Positions 1 through 7,916 are shown, counted from the first letter of the stretch. The stretch: 64,000 nt of DNA from RUG13409 sp045546135 (GCA_045546135.1 JAZQCD010000010.1:1-64000), one strand, 5' to 3'. The notes: generated by a model from the sequence alone, not told the origin. Program-made: numbers and translations.

Positions 1-336
1 TGGAATGTCTCTGTTCTGGCGCAGAGAGCCGGTATCGCCGCCCTGAAGGAGATTCCTTTCCTTCAGACCACCAAGGAACTGGTTACCCAAGAGCGGCAGT
101 GGCTCACCAAAGAGCTGGAGGCACTGGGCTTCTGGGTCAGCCCGGGCGAGGCCAATTTCCTGCTGTTTATGGCAGGTCAGGACATCCATACGGGGCTAAA
201 AGCCAAGGGCATTGCCATCCGCAACTGCGACAACTACTACGGTCTGGGTGCAGGCTGGTACCGCACCGCCGTCCGCACCCATGAGGATAATCTGGCGCTG
301 ATTGCCGCCATGAAGGAAGTTTTGGAGAAAGCATAA
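1..336 (+). CDS. CobD/HisC-like PLP aminotransferase, C-terminal fragment
   Basis: The first 111 codons are open from base 1 and end in TAA, so this is the 3' end of a gene cut by the window edge. The peptide resembles the C-terminal part of class I/II PLP aminotransferase-fold enzymes (WNVSVLAQ near its start, SPGEANFLLF, then RNCDNYYGLGAGWYRTAVRTHEDN), best matching L-threonine-O-3-phosphate decarboxylase CobD, which makes the aminopropanol phosphate arm of cobalamin. The stop lies 2 bases before cobQ, which supports CobD over HisC. Codon use is unlike everything downstream: CTG, GCC, CGC and ACC dominate and ATA is absent. The PLP lysine lies upstream of the window. Confidence 0.75.
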   Translation, partial: WNVSVLAQRAGIAALKEIPFLQTTKELVTQERQWLTKELEALGFWVSPGEANFLLFMAGQDIHTGLKAKGIAIRNCDNYYGLGAGWYRTAVRTHEDNLALIAAMKEVLEKA

Positions 337-338
337 CC

Positions 339-1838
339 ATGGCCAAATGTATCATGATTCAGGGCACCATGTCCAATGCGGGCAAGAGCATACTTGCAGC
401 AGGACTATGCAGAGTCTTTAAGCAGGACGGCTACAAGGTCGCTCCCTTTAAAGCGCAGAACATGGCACTTAACTCCTTCATCACATCGGAAGGACTTGAA
501 ATGGGAAGAGCCCAGGTAGTTCAGGCAGAGGCTGCAGGCATAGAACCTTCGGTCCTCATGAACCCTATACTTCTTAAACCTACCAATGATGTGGGATCAC
601 AGATCATAGTAAACGGTGAAGTAAGAGGTCAGATGAACGCGAGGGATTACTTCGCCATGAAACACGAACTCCTTCCCGACGTCATGAAAGCTTATAATAC
701 TCTTTCAGAGCATAACGACATCATAGTCATAGAAGGAGCAGGAAGCCCTGCAGAAATCAATCTTAAAGACGACGATCCCTTTGTAAACATGGGAATGGCA
801 AGGGAAGCGAAAGCTCCCGTATTCATCGTCGGAGACATAGACAGGGGTGGGGTCTTTGCTCAGCTCTATGGAACAGTAGCACTCCTTACAGACGAGGAAA
901 GAGCTATGGTAAAGGGCCTCATCATAAACAAGTTCAGAGGCGATGAATCCATACTCACTCCGGGAGTAAAGCAGATAGAAGAGCTCACAGGAATACCTGT
1001 AGTAGGAGTTGTCCCCTATGTGCATCTTGATATAGACGACGAGGACAGTTTGTCAGAAAGACTTTCAGACGGAGCTGCAGATCTCATCGATATAGCGGTC
1101 ATGAGAGTCCCAAGGCTATCCAACTTTACAGACTTCAAGGTCCTTGAGAATATAGAGGGAGTATCCCTTCGATATGTAGATTCTACAAAGAAGTTCGGAG
1201 ACCCGGATCTTGTTATCCTTCCAGGCACCAAGAACACTATGAAGGATCTCATGTGGCTGAGAGAATCAGGGCTCGAGGCAAAGATAAAGCAGCATGCGGC
1301 AGCAGGAAAACCGGTCTTCGGCATTTGCGGCGGATACCAGATGCTCGGGCAAAGCCTTTCAGATCCCTATGGAGTCGAAGAGGGCGGAGAACTTACAGGC
1401 ATAGGACTTCTTGATACAAGGACTGTCTTTACAAAGCAAAAGGACAGGACCAGAGTGAACGGAGTCTTTAATATCGTTGGAGGCGTTCTAAAAGGCCTTT
1501 CCGGATGCCCTGTAGAAGGCTACGAGATCCACATGGGCGAAACTGCAAGTTCGAAACCTGTCACTGAGATAGTGGACAGCGTTTCAGGAGAGGGCAAGAG
1601 AGACGGGTGCTTTAAGGACAATGTATACGGCAGTTATGTCCACGGAATATTCGACCTTCAGGAAACAGCAGATGCGCTCATAAGAGCACTTGCTGAAATG
1701 AAGGGCATAGATCCTGCGCAGGTCGGAAAAGCTACAGGCAAGGAATACAAAGATCAGCAATATGACCTGCTTGCAGATACTCTTCGCGCTCATATGGATA
1801 TGAAAAAGGTCTACGAGATCATAAACGAAGGACTTTAA
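339..1838 (+). CDS. cobQ: cobyric acid synthase
   Basis: Amidates side chains b, d, e and g of adenosylcobyrinic acid a,c-diamide using glutamine and ATP, in the cytoplasm. The 499 residues are the normal family length. The N-terminal dethiobiotin-synthetase-like ATPase has the P-loop GTMSNAGKS at residues 9-17. The C-terminal class I amidotransferase domain carries the nucleophile Cys330 in GICGGYQ and the His435 of the catalytic dyad in SYVHGIFD. Start ATG follows GGAG in the tail of the preceding gene. The first 17 codons share the GC-rich style of the aminotransferase fragment; from codon 18 (near base 390) usage switches to AGA/ATA/GCA, the style of the rest of the window. Confidence 0.95.
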   Translation: MAKCIMIQGTMSNAGKSILAAGLCRVFKQDGYKVAPFKAQNMALNSFITSEGLEMGRAQVVQAEAAGIEPSVLMNPILLKPTNDVGSQIIVNGEVRGQMNARDYFAMKHELLPDVMKAYNTLSEHNDIIVIEGAGSPAEINLKDDDPFVNMGMAREAKAPVFIVGDIDRGGVFAQLYGTVALLTDEERAMVKGLIINKFRGDESILTPGVKQIEELTGIPVVGVVPYVHLDIDDEDSLSERLSDGAADLIDIAVMRVPRLSNFTDFKVLENIEGVSLRYVDSTKKFGDPDLVILPGTKNTMKDLMWLRESGLEAKIKQHAAAGKPVFGICGGYQMLGQSLSDPYGVEEGGELTGIGLLDTRTVFTKQKDRTRVNGVFNIVGGVLKGLSGCPVEGYEIHMGETASSKPVTEIVDSVSGEGKRDGCFKDNVYGSYVHGIFDLQETADALIRALAEMKGIDPAQVGKATGKEYKDQQYDLLADTLRAHMDMKKVYEIINEGL

Positions 1839-1883
1839 GATTTAAAAAGTTTTTGCTCATTTAGAAAGATTGGAGTAATATCA

Positions 1884-2522
1884 ATGATAAAAATAGACAA
1901 TGTTGCGCCGGCAGATATTGAAAGAGAAAGCTTTGCGACCATCACAAGAGAGCTTGGAGACAAGCAGCCACCGGAAGAACTTGCTCCCATAGTCAAGAGA
2001 GTCATCCATACTACAGCTGATTTTGAATATGCAGATACTCTTTACTTTTCACCTGATGTAGTTGAAAAGGCCAAGGCTGCCATAAGAGGCGGTGCTACCA
2101 TAGTTACGGACACTCAGATGGCTTATTCAGGCATCAACAAAAGGTCCGCTGCTAAGTTCGGCTGCGAAGTACATTGCTTCATGTCTGATGAAGATGTAGC
2201 AAAAAGAGCAAAGGCAGAGGGAGTTACTCGCGCCCGCATGAGCATGGACAAGGCATCAGAACTTGGCGACAATGTGATCTTTGCCATAGGCAATGCTCCC
2301 ACAGCACTGATCAGGCTTCGAGAACTCATCGATGACGGCTACAGACCAAAGCTCATCATAGGAGTCCCGGTTGGTTTCGTAAATGTAGTTCCTTCAAAGG
2401 AACTCATAATAGAGACTGATATACCATGCATCGTTGCAAGGGGACGCAAGGGCGGCAGCAATGTTGCTGCATGCATTGTCAATGCGCTTCTCTATGTAAT
2501 GGATGAAAAAAGAGGAGACTGA
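1884..2522 (+). CDS. cbiC: precorrin-8X / cobalt-precorrin-8 methylmutase
   Basis: Moves a methyl group from C11 to C12 of the corrin ring to give (cobalt-)hydrogenobyrinic acid. The 212 residues match CbiC/CobH. Family signatures are visible: IERESF near residue 12, RVIHTTADFEYADTL with the likely catalytic His42, and DTQMAYSGI. GAAAGATTGGAG precedes the ATG. It lies 45 bases after cobQ and 15 bases before the next gene, in one cobalamin operon. The CbiC versus CobH label depends on whether the anaerobic route is used; the anaerobic context favours CbiC. Confidence 0.92.
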   Translation: MIKIDNVAPADIERESFATITRELGDKQPPEELAPIVKRVIHTTADFEYADTLYFSPDVVEKAKAAIRGGATIVTDTQMAYSGINKRSAAKFGCEVHCFMSDEDVAKRAKAEGVTRARMSMDKASELGDNVIFAIGNAPTALIRLRELIDDGYRPKLIIGVPVGFVNVVPSKELIIETDIPCIVARGRKGGSNVAACIVNALLYVMDEKRGD

Positions 2523-2537
2523 TCAAGGAGATCTCAT

Positions 2538-3419
2538 ATGGAGAACAGTTCTAAGTTTTTTTGCAACAAAGAATGCCAATACTTCCCTTGTCACGAAACA
2601 AAGGACCCGGACAGCTTCAACTGCATGTTCTGCTACTGTCCTTTGTATTCCTATGGAGACAAGTGCGGAGGGCATTTCCATTATACGAAAAAAGGTGTAA
2701 AGAGCTGCATAGACTGCACTATTCCCCATCATGCCAACTCCGCTGAATATATAAATGCAAAACTTAAGGAGTTCAATGCATCAAAGCCTGACCAAAGGGA
2801 TCAGCTCATGGTATGTTTGGATATGGAAGGCACCATATTCCCGGAGATCTGGGAGGCGGTAGCTGATACTTTTGGTGTCCCGGGTCTTAGGCGTACGACA
2901 AAAGATGAACCATCCTATGAAAAGCTCATGGAATACAGGATTAAGACTGTCAATGAGAACGGCATAGATCTTCCGAAGATACAAAAGGTCATAGAAGGTA
3001 TGGAGCCTTTTGAAGGGACCGTAGGATTCCTTGAAAAGATAAAGACCTTCGGTCATGTGATCATAGTGAGTGATACTTTCGAGGAGTTCGCAAGACCGGT
3101 AGAGAAAAAGCTTGGGGTAAGTGTCATATGTAACCGCCTTCTTACCGATGAAGAGGGACATTTAGTGGGTTATGAAATGAGGACGAGAGAGACTAAGGCC
3201 TCTGCGGTCAGGGGTTTTCAGTCTATGGGATATCATGTCATAGCTGCAGGTGACGGCTTTAACGACATAGCAATGATCAGAGTGGCTGACGGCGGCTGCC
3301 TTATCTGTCCTTCAGATGCAGTAAAAGAAAAAGCCGAAGGCATAGACATCGTAAACAGCCTTGACGATCTTTACCAACATATCTGCAAAGAAGTAGAAAA
3401 TATGGGGTCAAAAGACTAA
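2538..3419 (+). CDS. Cys-rich domain fused to ThrH-like HAD phosphatase/phosphotransferase
   Basis: Two parts are visible. Residues 1-78 form a Cys-rich small domain with cysteines at 9, 13, 18, 29, 32, 34, 43, 57 and 60, a likely metal site of the type seen near cobalamin genes (PF04071-like). Residues 89-290 are a HAD-fold domain very like Pseudomonas ThrH (phosphoserine phosphatase / homoserine phosphotransferase): CLDMEGT with Asp95 and Glu97, PEIW, VSDTFEEF, and AAGDGFND. ThrH normally stands alone at about 205 residues. Inference: it supplies or removes a phosphate in lower-ligand or aminopropanol assembly, for example on threonine phosphate. The start has AGGAG upstream. A strong terminator follows, so this is the last gene of the cobalamin operon. 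Confidence 0.8.
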   Translation: MENSSKFFCNKECQYFPCHETKDPDSFNCMFCYCPLYSYGDKCGGHFHYTKKGVKSCIDCTIPHHANSAEYINAKLKEFNASKPDQRDQLMVCLDMEGTIFPEIWEAVADTFGVPGLRRTTKDEPSYEKLMEYRIKTVNENGIDLPKIQKVIEGMEPFEGTVGFLEKIKTFGHVIIVSDTFEEFARPVEKKLGVSVICNRLLTDEEGHLVGYEMRTRETKASAVRGFQSMGYHVIAAGDGFNDIAMIRVADGGCLICPSDAVKEKAEGIDIVNSLDDLYQHICKEVENMGSKD

Positions 3420-3457
3420 GCATATTAAGATAAACGATACAAAGGAAAGCAATACAA

Positions 3458-3494
3458 AACCTCCCAGATTTTTCTCCGGGAGGTTCCTTTTTTT
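3458..3494. terminator. bidirectional intrinsic terminator
   Basis: Eight-base arms AACCTCCC and GGGAGGTT enclose a 12-base loop and are followed by CC and seven T. It separates the cobalamin operon from the convergent dtxR gene; the A-rich left side would also serve the minus strand. Confidence 0.85.
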
Positions 3495-3506
3495 CTTCGG
3501 TATATT

Positions 3507-3878
3507 CTACTTCTTGCACTTGGCAAGATGATCTTTTATAGCTTTGAAAGTTGTATCACTTATGTAGTGCTCTATCCTGCAGGCATCGTCAGTCGCAGTC
3601 TTTTCATCTACACCGAGCTCCATGAATATGGCTGTAAGGATAGTGTGCCTTTCATAGATCTTTTTTGCCTGAGCAAGGCCCTCCTTCGTGAGGCTTATGT
3701 TTCCCGCAGGGTCTGTCGTGGCAAGTCCTCTTTTTTTAAGTATTCCAAGACCTCTGCTCACTGAAGGCTTTGAATAGCCCATTTCAGCTGCAACATCTAT
3801 ACTTCTTACATTGCTCATCCTTTGGGACAGCACATATATGGTCTCCAGGTACATCTCGCCAGACTCATGAATATCCAT
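3507..3878 (-). CDS. DtxR-family iron-dependent repressor
   Basis: Metal-activated DNA-binding repressor of 123 residues with a winged helix (about 1-65) and a dimerisation helix region; the SH3-like third domain of DtxR is absent. Metal ligands line up with DtxR rather than MntR: Met9 in GEMYLETIY, His78, Cys100, Glu103 and His104 in ACRIEH, which favours Fe(II) over Mn(II). AGGAGG precedes the ATG. The likely targets are the four GTTAG-N6-CTAAC palindromes in front of feoA and feoB. It lies downstream of the exonuclease gene on the same strand and may share its transcript. Confidence 0.88.
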   Translation of the reverse strand: MDIHESGEMYLETIYVLSQRMSNVRSIDVAAEMGYSKPSVSRGLGILKKRGLATTDPAGNISLTKEGLAQAKKIYERHTILTAIFMELGVDEKTATDDACRIEHYISDTTFKAIKDHLAKCKK

Positions 3879-3947
3879 AACAATACGCCTCCTCTATTTT
3901 CACCACTGAATAAACCATAGCACAGATATTGGAAAAAAGCAATGTAC

Positions 3948-4532
3948 CTATTCTTCGCCAAAGAAATGGTCGCATCTGAAATATACGTCTGAAAGGCCGT
4001 CTTCAAGGTCCAGATGCTTAAGGACGCTGACTGTGCTCAGCACATCTGCAAGGGCGTTATGGGCTCCGTTTGGCTTTTCATCGAAATAGAAGAGAGCATA
4101 ATTAAGAGGCCACTGCCTTCCTTCGCCCTTTTCCATATCATCGAACATGAGCTGTCCGTCAAAGGTCCGAGGGAGCCATGATGAGTCAAAGCCGAAATAT
4201 AGAAGGTTGTTTTCCAGCATGCGTATATCGTCCGGTCCCCATGATATGAGCACTGCATCATCGCCGAGCCAGGCTCTGAAGCCTTCGTATGCTTCCTTAA
4301 ACCCTATGCCTTTTTCAAGGTCCTGATCCTTTATGAGGGTAAGCTCGGAAACATGCCGGTTCATCTTTTTGTATACGACCGGTTTTATGAGTCTGTCAAA
4401 GGTCGAAAGGATGCTTCCTTCAAGGTCGATCTTTGCTGCGCCTATTTGTATTATTTCTCCTCCGAGGCCTTCGATGGGCTTTCTCCCGTCTAAGGCCTGG
4501 TTCCACTCTAGATCGAAAACTGCTATATTCAT
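3948..4532 (-). CDS. DEDDh-type 3'-5' exonuclease
   Basis: A stand-alone exonuclease of 194 residues in the RNase T / DnaQ fold. Exo I is FDLEWN (Asp7, Glu9), Exo II probably includes WGPDD in the middle, and Exo III is AHNALAD near the C-terminus with the His and Asp expected for DEDDh enzymes. It resembles KapD/ERI-1-like exonucleases; whether it acts on RNA or DNA cannot be told. It is divergent from feoA across a 131-base region, so the feo operators could affect it as well. Confidence 0.85.
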   Translation of the reverse strand: MNIAVFDLEWNQALDGRKPIEGLGGEIIQIGAAKIDLEGSILSTFDRLIKPVVYKKMNRHVSELTLIKDQDLEKGIGFKEAYEGFRAWLGDDAVLISWGPDDIRMLENNLLYFGFDSSWLPRTFDGQLMFDDMEKGEGRQWPLNYALFYFDEKPNGAHNALADVLSTVSVLKHLDLEDGLSDVYFRCDHFFGEE

Positions 4533-4571
4533 ATCCCTATTATATCACATCTAAAATAACACAAAAACGTC

Positions 4572-4624
4572 TTGACAAATTAGCGTTAACTAACTATACT
4601 ATAGGAACGTTAGCGAGGACTAAC
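4572..4624 (+). promoter_or_regulatory. feoA promoter with two DtxR-type operators
   Basis: A near-ideal sigma-A promoter: TTGACA (4572-4577), 17-base spacer, TATACT (4595-4600). Operator 1, ATTAG-N6-CTAAC (4579-4594), fills the spacer. Operator 2, GTTAG-N6-CTAAC (4609-4624), lies over the expected transcription start. The two sites start 30 bases apart, about three helical turns, so bound dimers would sit on the same face. This fits iron-dependent repression by the nearby DtxR protein. Confidence 0.85.
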
Positions 4625-4663
4625 TTTGTTCTCGAAAAAAGAAGTAGAAAAAAGGTGATCAAG

Positions 4664-4879
4664 ATGATGACTTTAGCAGATGCAAACGAAGGTCAGGAAT
4701 ACAGGATCGAAAAGATAGATACAGACGATGATGAACTTGATGAGTTCCTCTTCAGGCTCGGATGTTACAGCGGAGAACCTATCACGGTCGTTCAACGCGT
4801 TCACGGCGGATGCGTCGTAGCTATCAAGGACGGAAGATATAACATAGACAACGAGCTTGCAAAAGCGATAATCATCTAG
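4664..4879 (+). CDS. feoA: ferrous iron transport protein A
   Basis: Small SH3-like cytoplasmic partner of FeoB, 71 residues, the usual size. ATG at 4664 was chosen (a second ATG follows at once) because GGTG lies 6 bases upstream and the promoter lies just before it. Typical FeoA features are EGQEYRI near the start, RLGCYSGEPI in the middle and a Gly-rich VHGGCVVAIKDGRYNID end, read as GxxxxxI plus the RxxxxIxxxxA tail of the family. It is followed by 213 bases with two further operators, then feoB. Confidence 0.9.
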   Translation: MMTLADANEGQEYRIEKIDTDDDELDEFLFRLGCYSGEPITVVQRVHGGCVVAIKDGRYNIDNELAKAIII

Positions 4880-4960
4880 TTTAAAAGCAAGGCCGTTTTT
4901 TGGTCTTTGCAAAATATAGTATCAAAGGGGCGTATAGAGCCCCTGTTAAAAAGTTCAGAA

Positions 4961-4976
4961 GTTAGCATTTACTAAC
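4961..4976. promoter_or_regulatory. DtxR-type operator 3, feoA-feoB gap
   Basis: GTTAG, six bases CATTTA, CTAAC: the same 5-6-5 palindrome as in the feoA promoter. It suggests that feoB also answers directly to the regulator. I could not find a convincing -35/-10 pair here. Confidence 0.72.
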
Positions 4977-5015
4977 TAACAAAGGCCGGATATCCGGTTT
5001 TTAAACAGGCCCGAG

Positions 5016-5031
5016 GTTAGCATCGGGTAAC
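5016..5031. promoter_or_regulatory. DtxR-type operator 4, feoB leader
   Basis: GTTAG, CATCGG, GTAAC: half-sites as above with one change (G for C) in the right arm, and an extra outer G/C pair. It begins 55 bases after operator 3. Between the two is the self-complementary CCGGATATCCGG (4986-4997) followed by five T, a possible weak attenuator. Confidence 0.6.
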
Positions 5032-5092
5032 CAAACAGTCTAAAGGGATCCACAGGATCGTTTATCGTAATCATACAAGGAGGAAAGTCCAA

Positions 5093-7087
5093 ATGAGAAT
5101 TGCTCTGACAGGCAACCCAAACTCAGGTAAGACCACAATGTACAATGCCCTTACCGGTCGTAATGAAAAGATCGGAAACTGGGCCGGTGTTACTGTAGAC
5201 AGAAAAGAACACCCAATCAAGAAGGTATATGCAGGAGACAAACAGCTGGTAGCTGTAGACCTCCCGGGCGCATATTCCATGTCACCTTTTACAAGTGAAG
5301 AAAGCATCACAAGTTCCTATGTAAGGAATGAGCATCCTGATGTCATCATTAACATAGTAGATGCTACTAACCTTTCAAGGAGCCTCTTCTTCACCACCCA
5401 GCTCCTAGAGCTCGGTATCCCCGTAGTCGTAGCACTGAATAAGCACGACATCAATGAAAAGAAGGAAACTAAGATCGACGTAGCTAAGCTCTCAAAGACT
5501 TTGGGATGCCCCGTAGTTGATACAGTATCCACATCAGGAGACGGACTCAAAGCTGTAGTAGAAGCAGCAGTCGAAGCTGCAGGAAAGGATCAGAAAGCTC
5601 CTTATGTTCAGGGAGATATAGATCTTACGGACAAGAACGTAGTAGAAGAAGCAGACCGTAAGCGTTTTGAGTATGTTAACTCAGTAGTCAAAGAAGTCGA
5701 GAACAGAAAAGTCCTCACAAAGGACAAGACCTTCGGAGACAAGATCGACGCAGTGCTCACAAACAAGTGGCTCGGTATCCCTATCTTTGCAGTCGTTATG
5801 TTCCTCGTGTTCCAGATCTCTCAGAACTGGATAGGAACTCCTCTGGCAGACCTGCTCGTTGGCTGGCTCGAAGCCTTCCAGGGCTGGGTAGGAGAGCTCA
5901 TGGCAGATGCAAGCCCGCTGCTTCAGGCTATAGTAGTTGACGGTATCATTGGTGGCGTATCTGCAGTAGTAGGATTCCTCCCACTGGTCATGGTCCTTTA
6001 CTTCCTCCTGGCTCTCCTTGAAGACTGCGGATATATGTCAAGAGTTGCAGTAGTTCTTGACCCGATCTTCAAGAAAGTAGGACTTTCCGGAAAGTCTGTT
6101 ATTCCTTTCGTTATAGGAATAGGATGCGCAGTCCCCGGTATCATGGCAAGCCGTACTATCAGAAACGAGCGTGAAAAAAGAGCAACAGCAATGCTCACAC
6201 CTTTCATGCCCTGCGGCGCAAAGATCCCTGTCATAAGCCTTTTTGCAGGCGCTTTCTTTGAAGATTCAGGCTGGGTAAGCACCATTGCATATTTCACAGG
6301 TATAGTGCTCATCTTCGTCATGGCCTATGTAGTAAACAGGATAGCAGGATGGAAAGCAAAGAAGTCCTTCTTCATCATAGAGCTTCCTGAATACAAGGTC
6401 CCGTCCCTTTGGTTCGCATTCAAATCCATGTGCAGCAGAGGCTGGGCATACATCGTAAAGGCAGCTACCATAATCCTTCTTTGCAACATGGCAGTTCAGA
6501 TCATGCAGACCTTCACATGGCAGTTCACAGTAGCAGAATCTGCAGATCAGTCCATACTCGCATCCATAGCAGCTCCATTTGCATATATACTCCTCCCCTT
6601 CGTAGGAGTCCTCTCATGGCAGCTTGCTGCAGCAGCAGTTACAGGATTCATCGCAAAGGAAAACGTTGTAGGAACACTTGCAGTATGCTTCGTAGGTCTT
6701 GAGAACCTCATCGATACAGAAGAACTTGCTATGATGGAGGGTGCCGGCGCAGAAGTTGCAGGCATCATAGCTATCACAAAGGTCGCAGCTCTTGCATATC
6801 TCATGTTCAACCTTTATACACCTCCTTGCTTTGCAGCTATAGGTGCTATGAACTCTGAGATGAACAGCGGCAAGTGGCTCTGGAGCGGCATTTGCCTCCA
6901 GCTCTTCACAGGATTCAGCGTTGCATATCTCGTATACACCATAGGTACACTCGTAACAGGAGGAGATCTTGCAGCAGTTCCTGCGATCATAGGACTTGCA
7001 GTGGTAGTACTCTTTGTATGCACTCTCATCTATCTCATTAAGAAGACAGACAGAGAGCTTGCAAAGGAATATGCTCTTGAAAAGTAA
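5093..7087 (+). CDS. feoB: ferrous iron transporter B
   Basis: Membrane Fe(II) transporter of 664 residues. The N-terminal G domain has G1 GNPNSGKT (residues 7-14), G2 around AGVTVDRKE, G3 DLPG (56-59) and G4 NKHD (116-119), then a helical GDI-like domain. The membrane part has two Gate regions and the conserved PCGAKIPV motif with its cysteine. Length is typical for Clostridia, shorter than in E. coli. AGGAGG precedes the ATG. It is followed by two small membrane proteins that belong with FeoB. Confidence 0.96.
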   Translation: MRIALTGNPNSGKTTMYNALTGRNEKIGNWAGVTVDRKEHPIKKVYAGDKQLVAVDLPGAYSMSPFTSEESITSSYVRNEHPDVIINIVDATNLSRSLFFTTQLLELGIPVVVALNKHDINEKKETKIDVAKLSKTLGCPVVDTVSTSGDGLKAVVEAAVEAAGKDQKAPYVQGDIDLTDKNVVEEADRKRFEYVNSVVKEVENRKVLTKDKTFGDKIDAVLTNKWLGIPIFAVVMFLVFQISQNWIGTPLADLLVGWLEAFQGWVGELMADASPLLQAIVVDGIIGGVSAVVGFLPLVMVLYFLLALLEDCGYMSRVAVVLDPIFKKVGLSGKSVIPFVIGIGCAVPGIMASRTIRNEREKRATAMLTPFMPCGAKIPVISLFAGAFFEDSGWVSTIAYFTGIVLIFVMAYVVNRIAGWKAKKSFFIIELPEYKVPSLWFAFKSMCSRGWAYIVKAATIILLCNMAVQIMQTFTWQFTVAESADQSILASIAAPFAYILLPFVGVLSWQLAAAAVTGFIAKENVVGTLAVCFVGLENLIDTEELAMMEGAGAEVAGIIAITKVAALAYLMFNLYTPPCFAAIGAMNSEMNSGKWLWSGICLQLFTGFSVAYLVYTIGTLVTGGDLAAVPAIIGLAVVVLFVCTLIYLIKKTDRELAKEYALEK

Positions 7088-7171
7088 TTAAAAGGTGAAG
7101 ATTTCCTTCGATTTTACATTTAAGGGCTGATATAATTGGGAAAAGAGATATAGATCAAAAAGGTAAAATCA

Positions 7172-7345
7172 ATGGAAAATGTCATAGTAATATTGATCTT
7201 GGTGGCTATCACAGGACTCATAGTTCGCTACCTCATAAACGAAAAAAAGAAAGGAAAAGCCTGCGTTGGCTGTCCGTATTCAGGAGGGTGTACAAAAGCA
7301 TCCTGCGAAAGTCTTGACGGCGTTAAGATCAAGGTTGATGAATAA
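7172..7345 (+). CDS. FeoB-associated Cys-rich membrane peptide
   Basis: A 57-residue protein. An N-terminal transmembrane helix (MENVIVILILVAITGLIV) is followed by a short basic stretch and a Cys-rich tail: CVGC at 31-34, Cys40 and Cys45. This fits the FeoB-associated Cys-rich membrane protein family (PF12669-like), which follows feoB in many Firmicutes. AAAGGT lies 7-8 bases upstream of the ATG. Its N-terminus is nearly repeated in the HMA protein downstream. It probably delivers or senses metal at FeoB, an inference from position. Confidence 0.85.
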   Translation: MENVIVILILVAITGLIVRYLINEKKKGKACVGCPYSGGCTKASCESLDGVKIKVDE

Positions 7346-7355
7346 AGCTAAGCTA

Positions 7356-7381
7356 GGGGGGATGCTTTAAAGCATCCCCCC
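7356..7381. repeat. 26-base perfect palindrome
   Basis: Thirteen-base arms GGGGGGATGCTTT and AAAGCATCCCCCC meet with no spacer. As RNA it forms a very stable hairpin but no T-run follows, so it is not a standard terminator. It may stabilise the upstream feo transcript or slow ribosomes or polymerase between the two small genes. Confidence 0.8.
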
Positions 7382-7403
7382 TTCGGTACGAAAGGCATAA
7401 GAT

Positions 7404-7751
7404 ATGGAGAACGTGATCATAGTATTAGTCATAGCAGTGCTTGCATTCTTTGGCATCAGAGAGACGGTAAAACACATGAAGGGCCAGGGAGAGTGCTGCG
7501 GAGGCGGTGGATATACGCCGAAGAAGAAAAAACTTAAACACATAGCATTTCAAAAGGACTTCAAAGTAGACGGCATGAAGTGTGATAATTGCAAAAACAG
7601 AGTCATGGAAACTGTGAACGATATAGATCATGTTTCAGCAAAAGTCGACTTAAAGAAGGGTATGATGACCGTTTCTTACGAAGAAGATGTAGCTGATGAA
7701 GTCATCATAGCCAAATTGAAAAGAGTAGGCTATGATGCAGCAGTCATTTAA
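7404..7751 (+). CDS. membrane-anchored HMA-domain metal-binding protein
   Basis: A 115-residue protein. The N-terminus (MENVIIVLVIAVLAFFG) is a membrane helix matching that of the 57-residue peptide upstream, followed by ECCGGGG (Cys31, Cys32) and a lysine-rich linker. Residues 48-115 form a heavy-metal-associated ferredoxin-like domain with GMKCDNC (Cys60, Cys63), as in CopZ-type chaperones and P-type ATPase N-domains. It looks like a fusion of a FeoB-associated anchor to an HMA domain. Transcription ends at a strong terminator just after it. Which metal is carried cannot be told. Confidence 0.82.
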   Translation: MENVIIVLVIAVLAFFGIRETVKHMKGQGECCGGGGYTPKKKKLKHIAFQKDFKVDGMKCDNCKNRVMETVNDIDHVSAKVDLKKGMMTVSYEEDVADEVIIAKLKRVGYDAAVI

Positions 7752-7815
7752 CAGTCTTTTGCCATAAGTCTGGCGGAAGTACTATTGATATAAAAAAGAG
7801 GTATTTGTAATAAGG

Positions 7816-7857
7816 AACACTGCAGGAGATAAAAGCTTCCTTCTGCAGTGTTTTTTT
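7816..7857 (+). terminator. intrinsic terminator of the feo operon
   Basis: AACACTGCAG pairs with CTGCAGTGTT across an 17-base interior that can itself pair in part, followed by seven T (7851-7857). Confidence 0.85.
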
Positions 7858-7860
7858 GCA

Positions 7861-7888
7861 AAGAAAAATGCCCGGCAGTGCCGGGCAT
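7861..7888 (-). terminator. intrinsic terminator, minus strand
   Basis: ATGCCCGGC (7868-7876) pairs with GCCGGGCAT (7880-7888) over a 3-base loop; on the minus strand a T-rich run (AAAAA on plus) follows. It ends the gene at 7917-8651. Confidence 0.8.
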
Positions 7889-7916
7889 AGCTGTCTTTAA
7901 ATATTATCTTCGAAGT

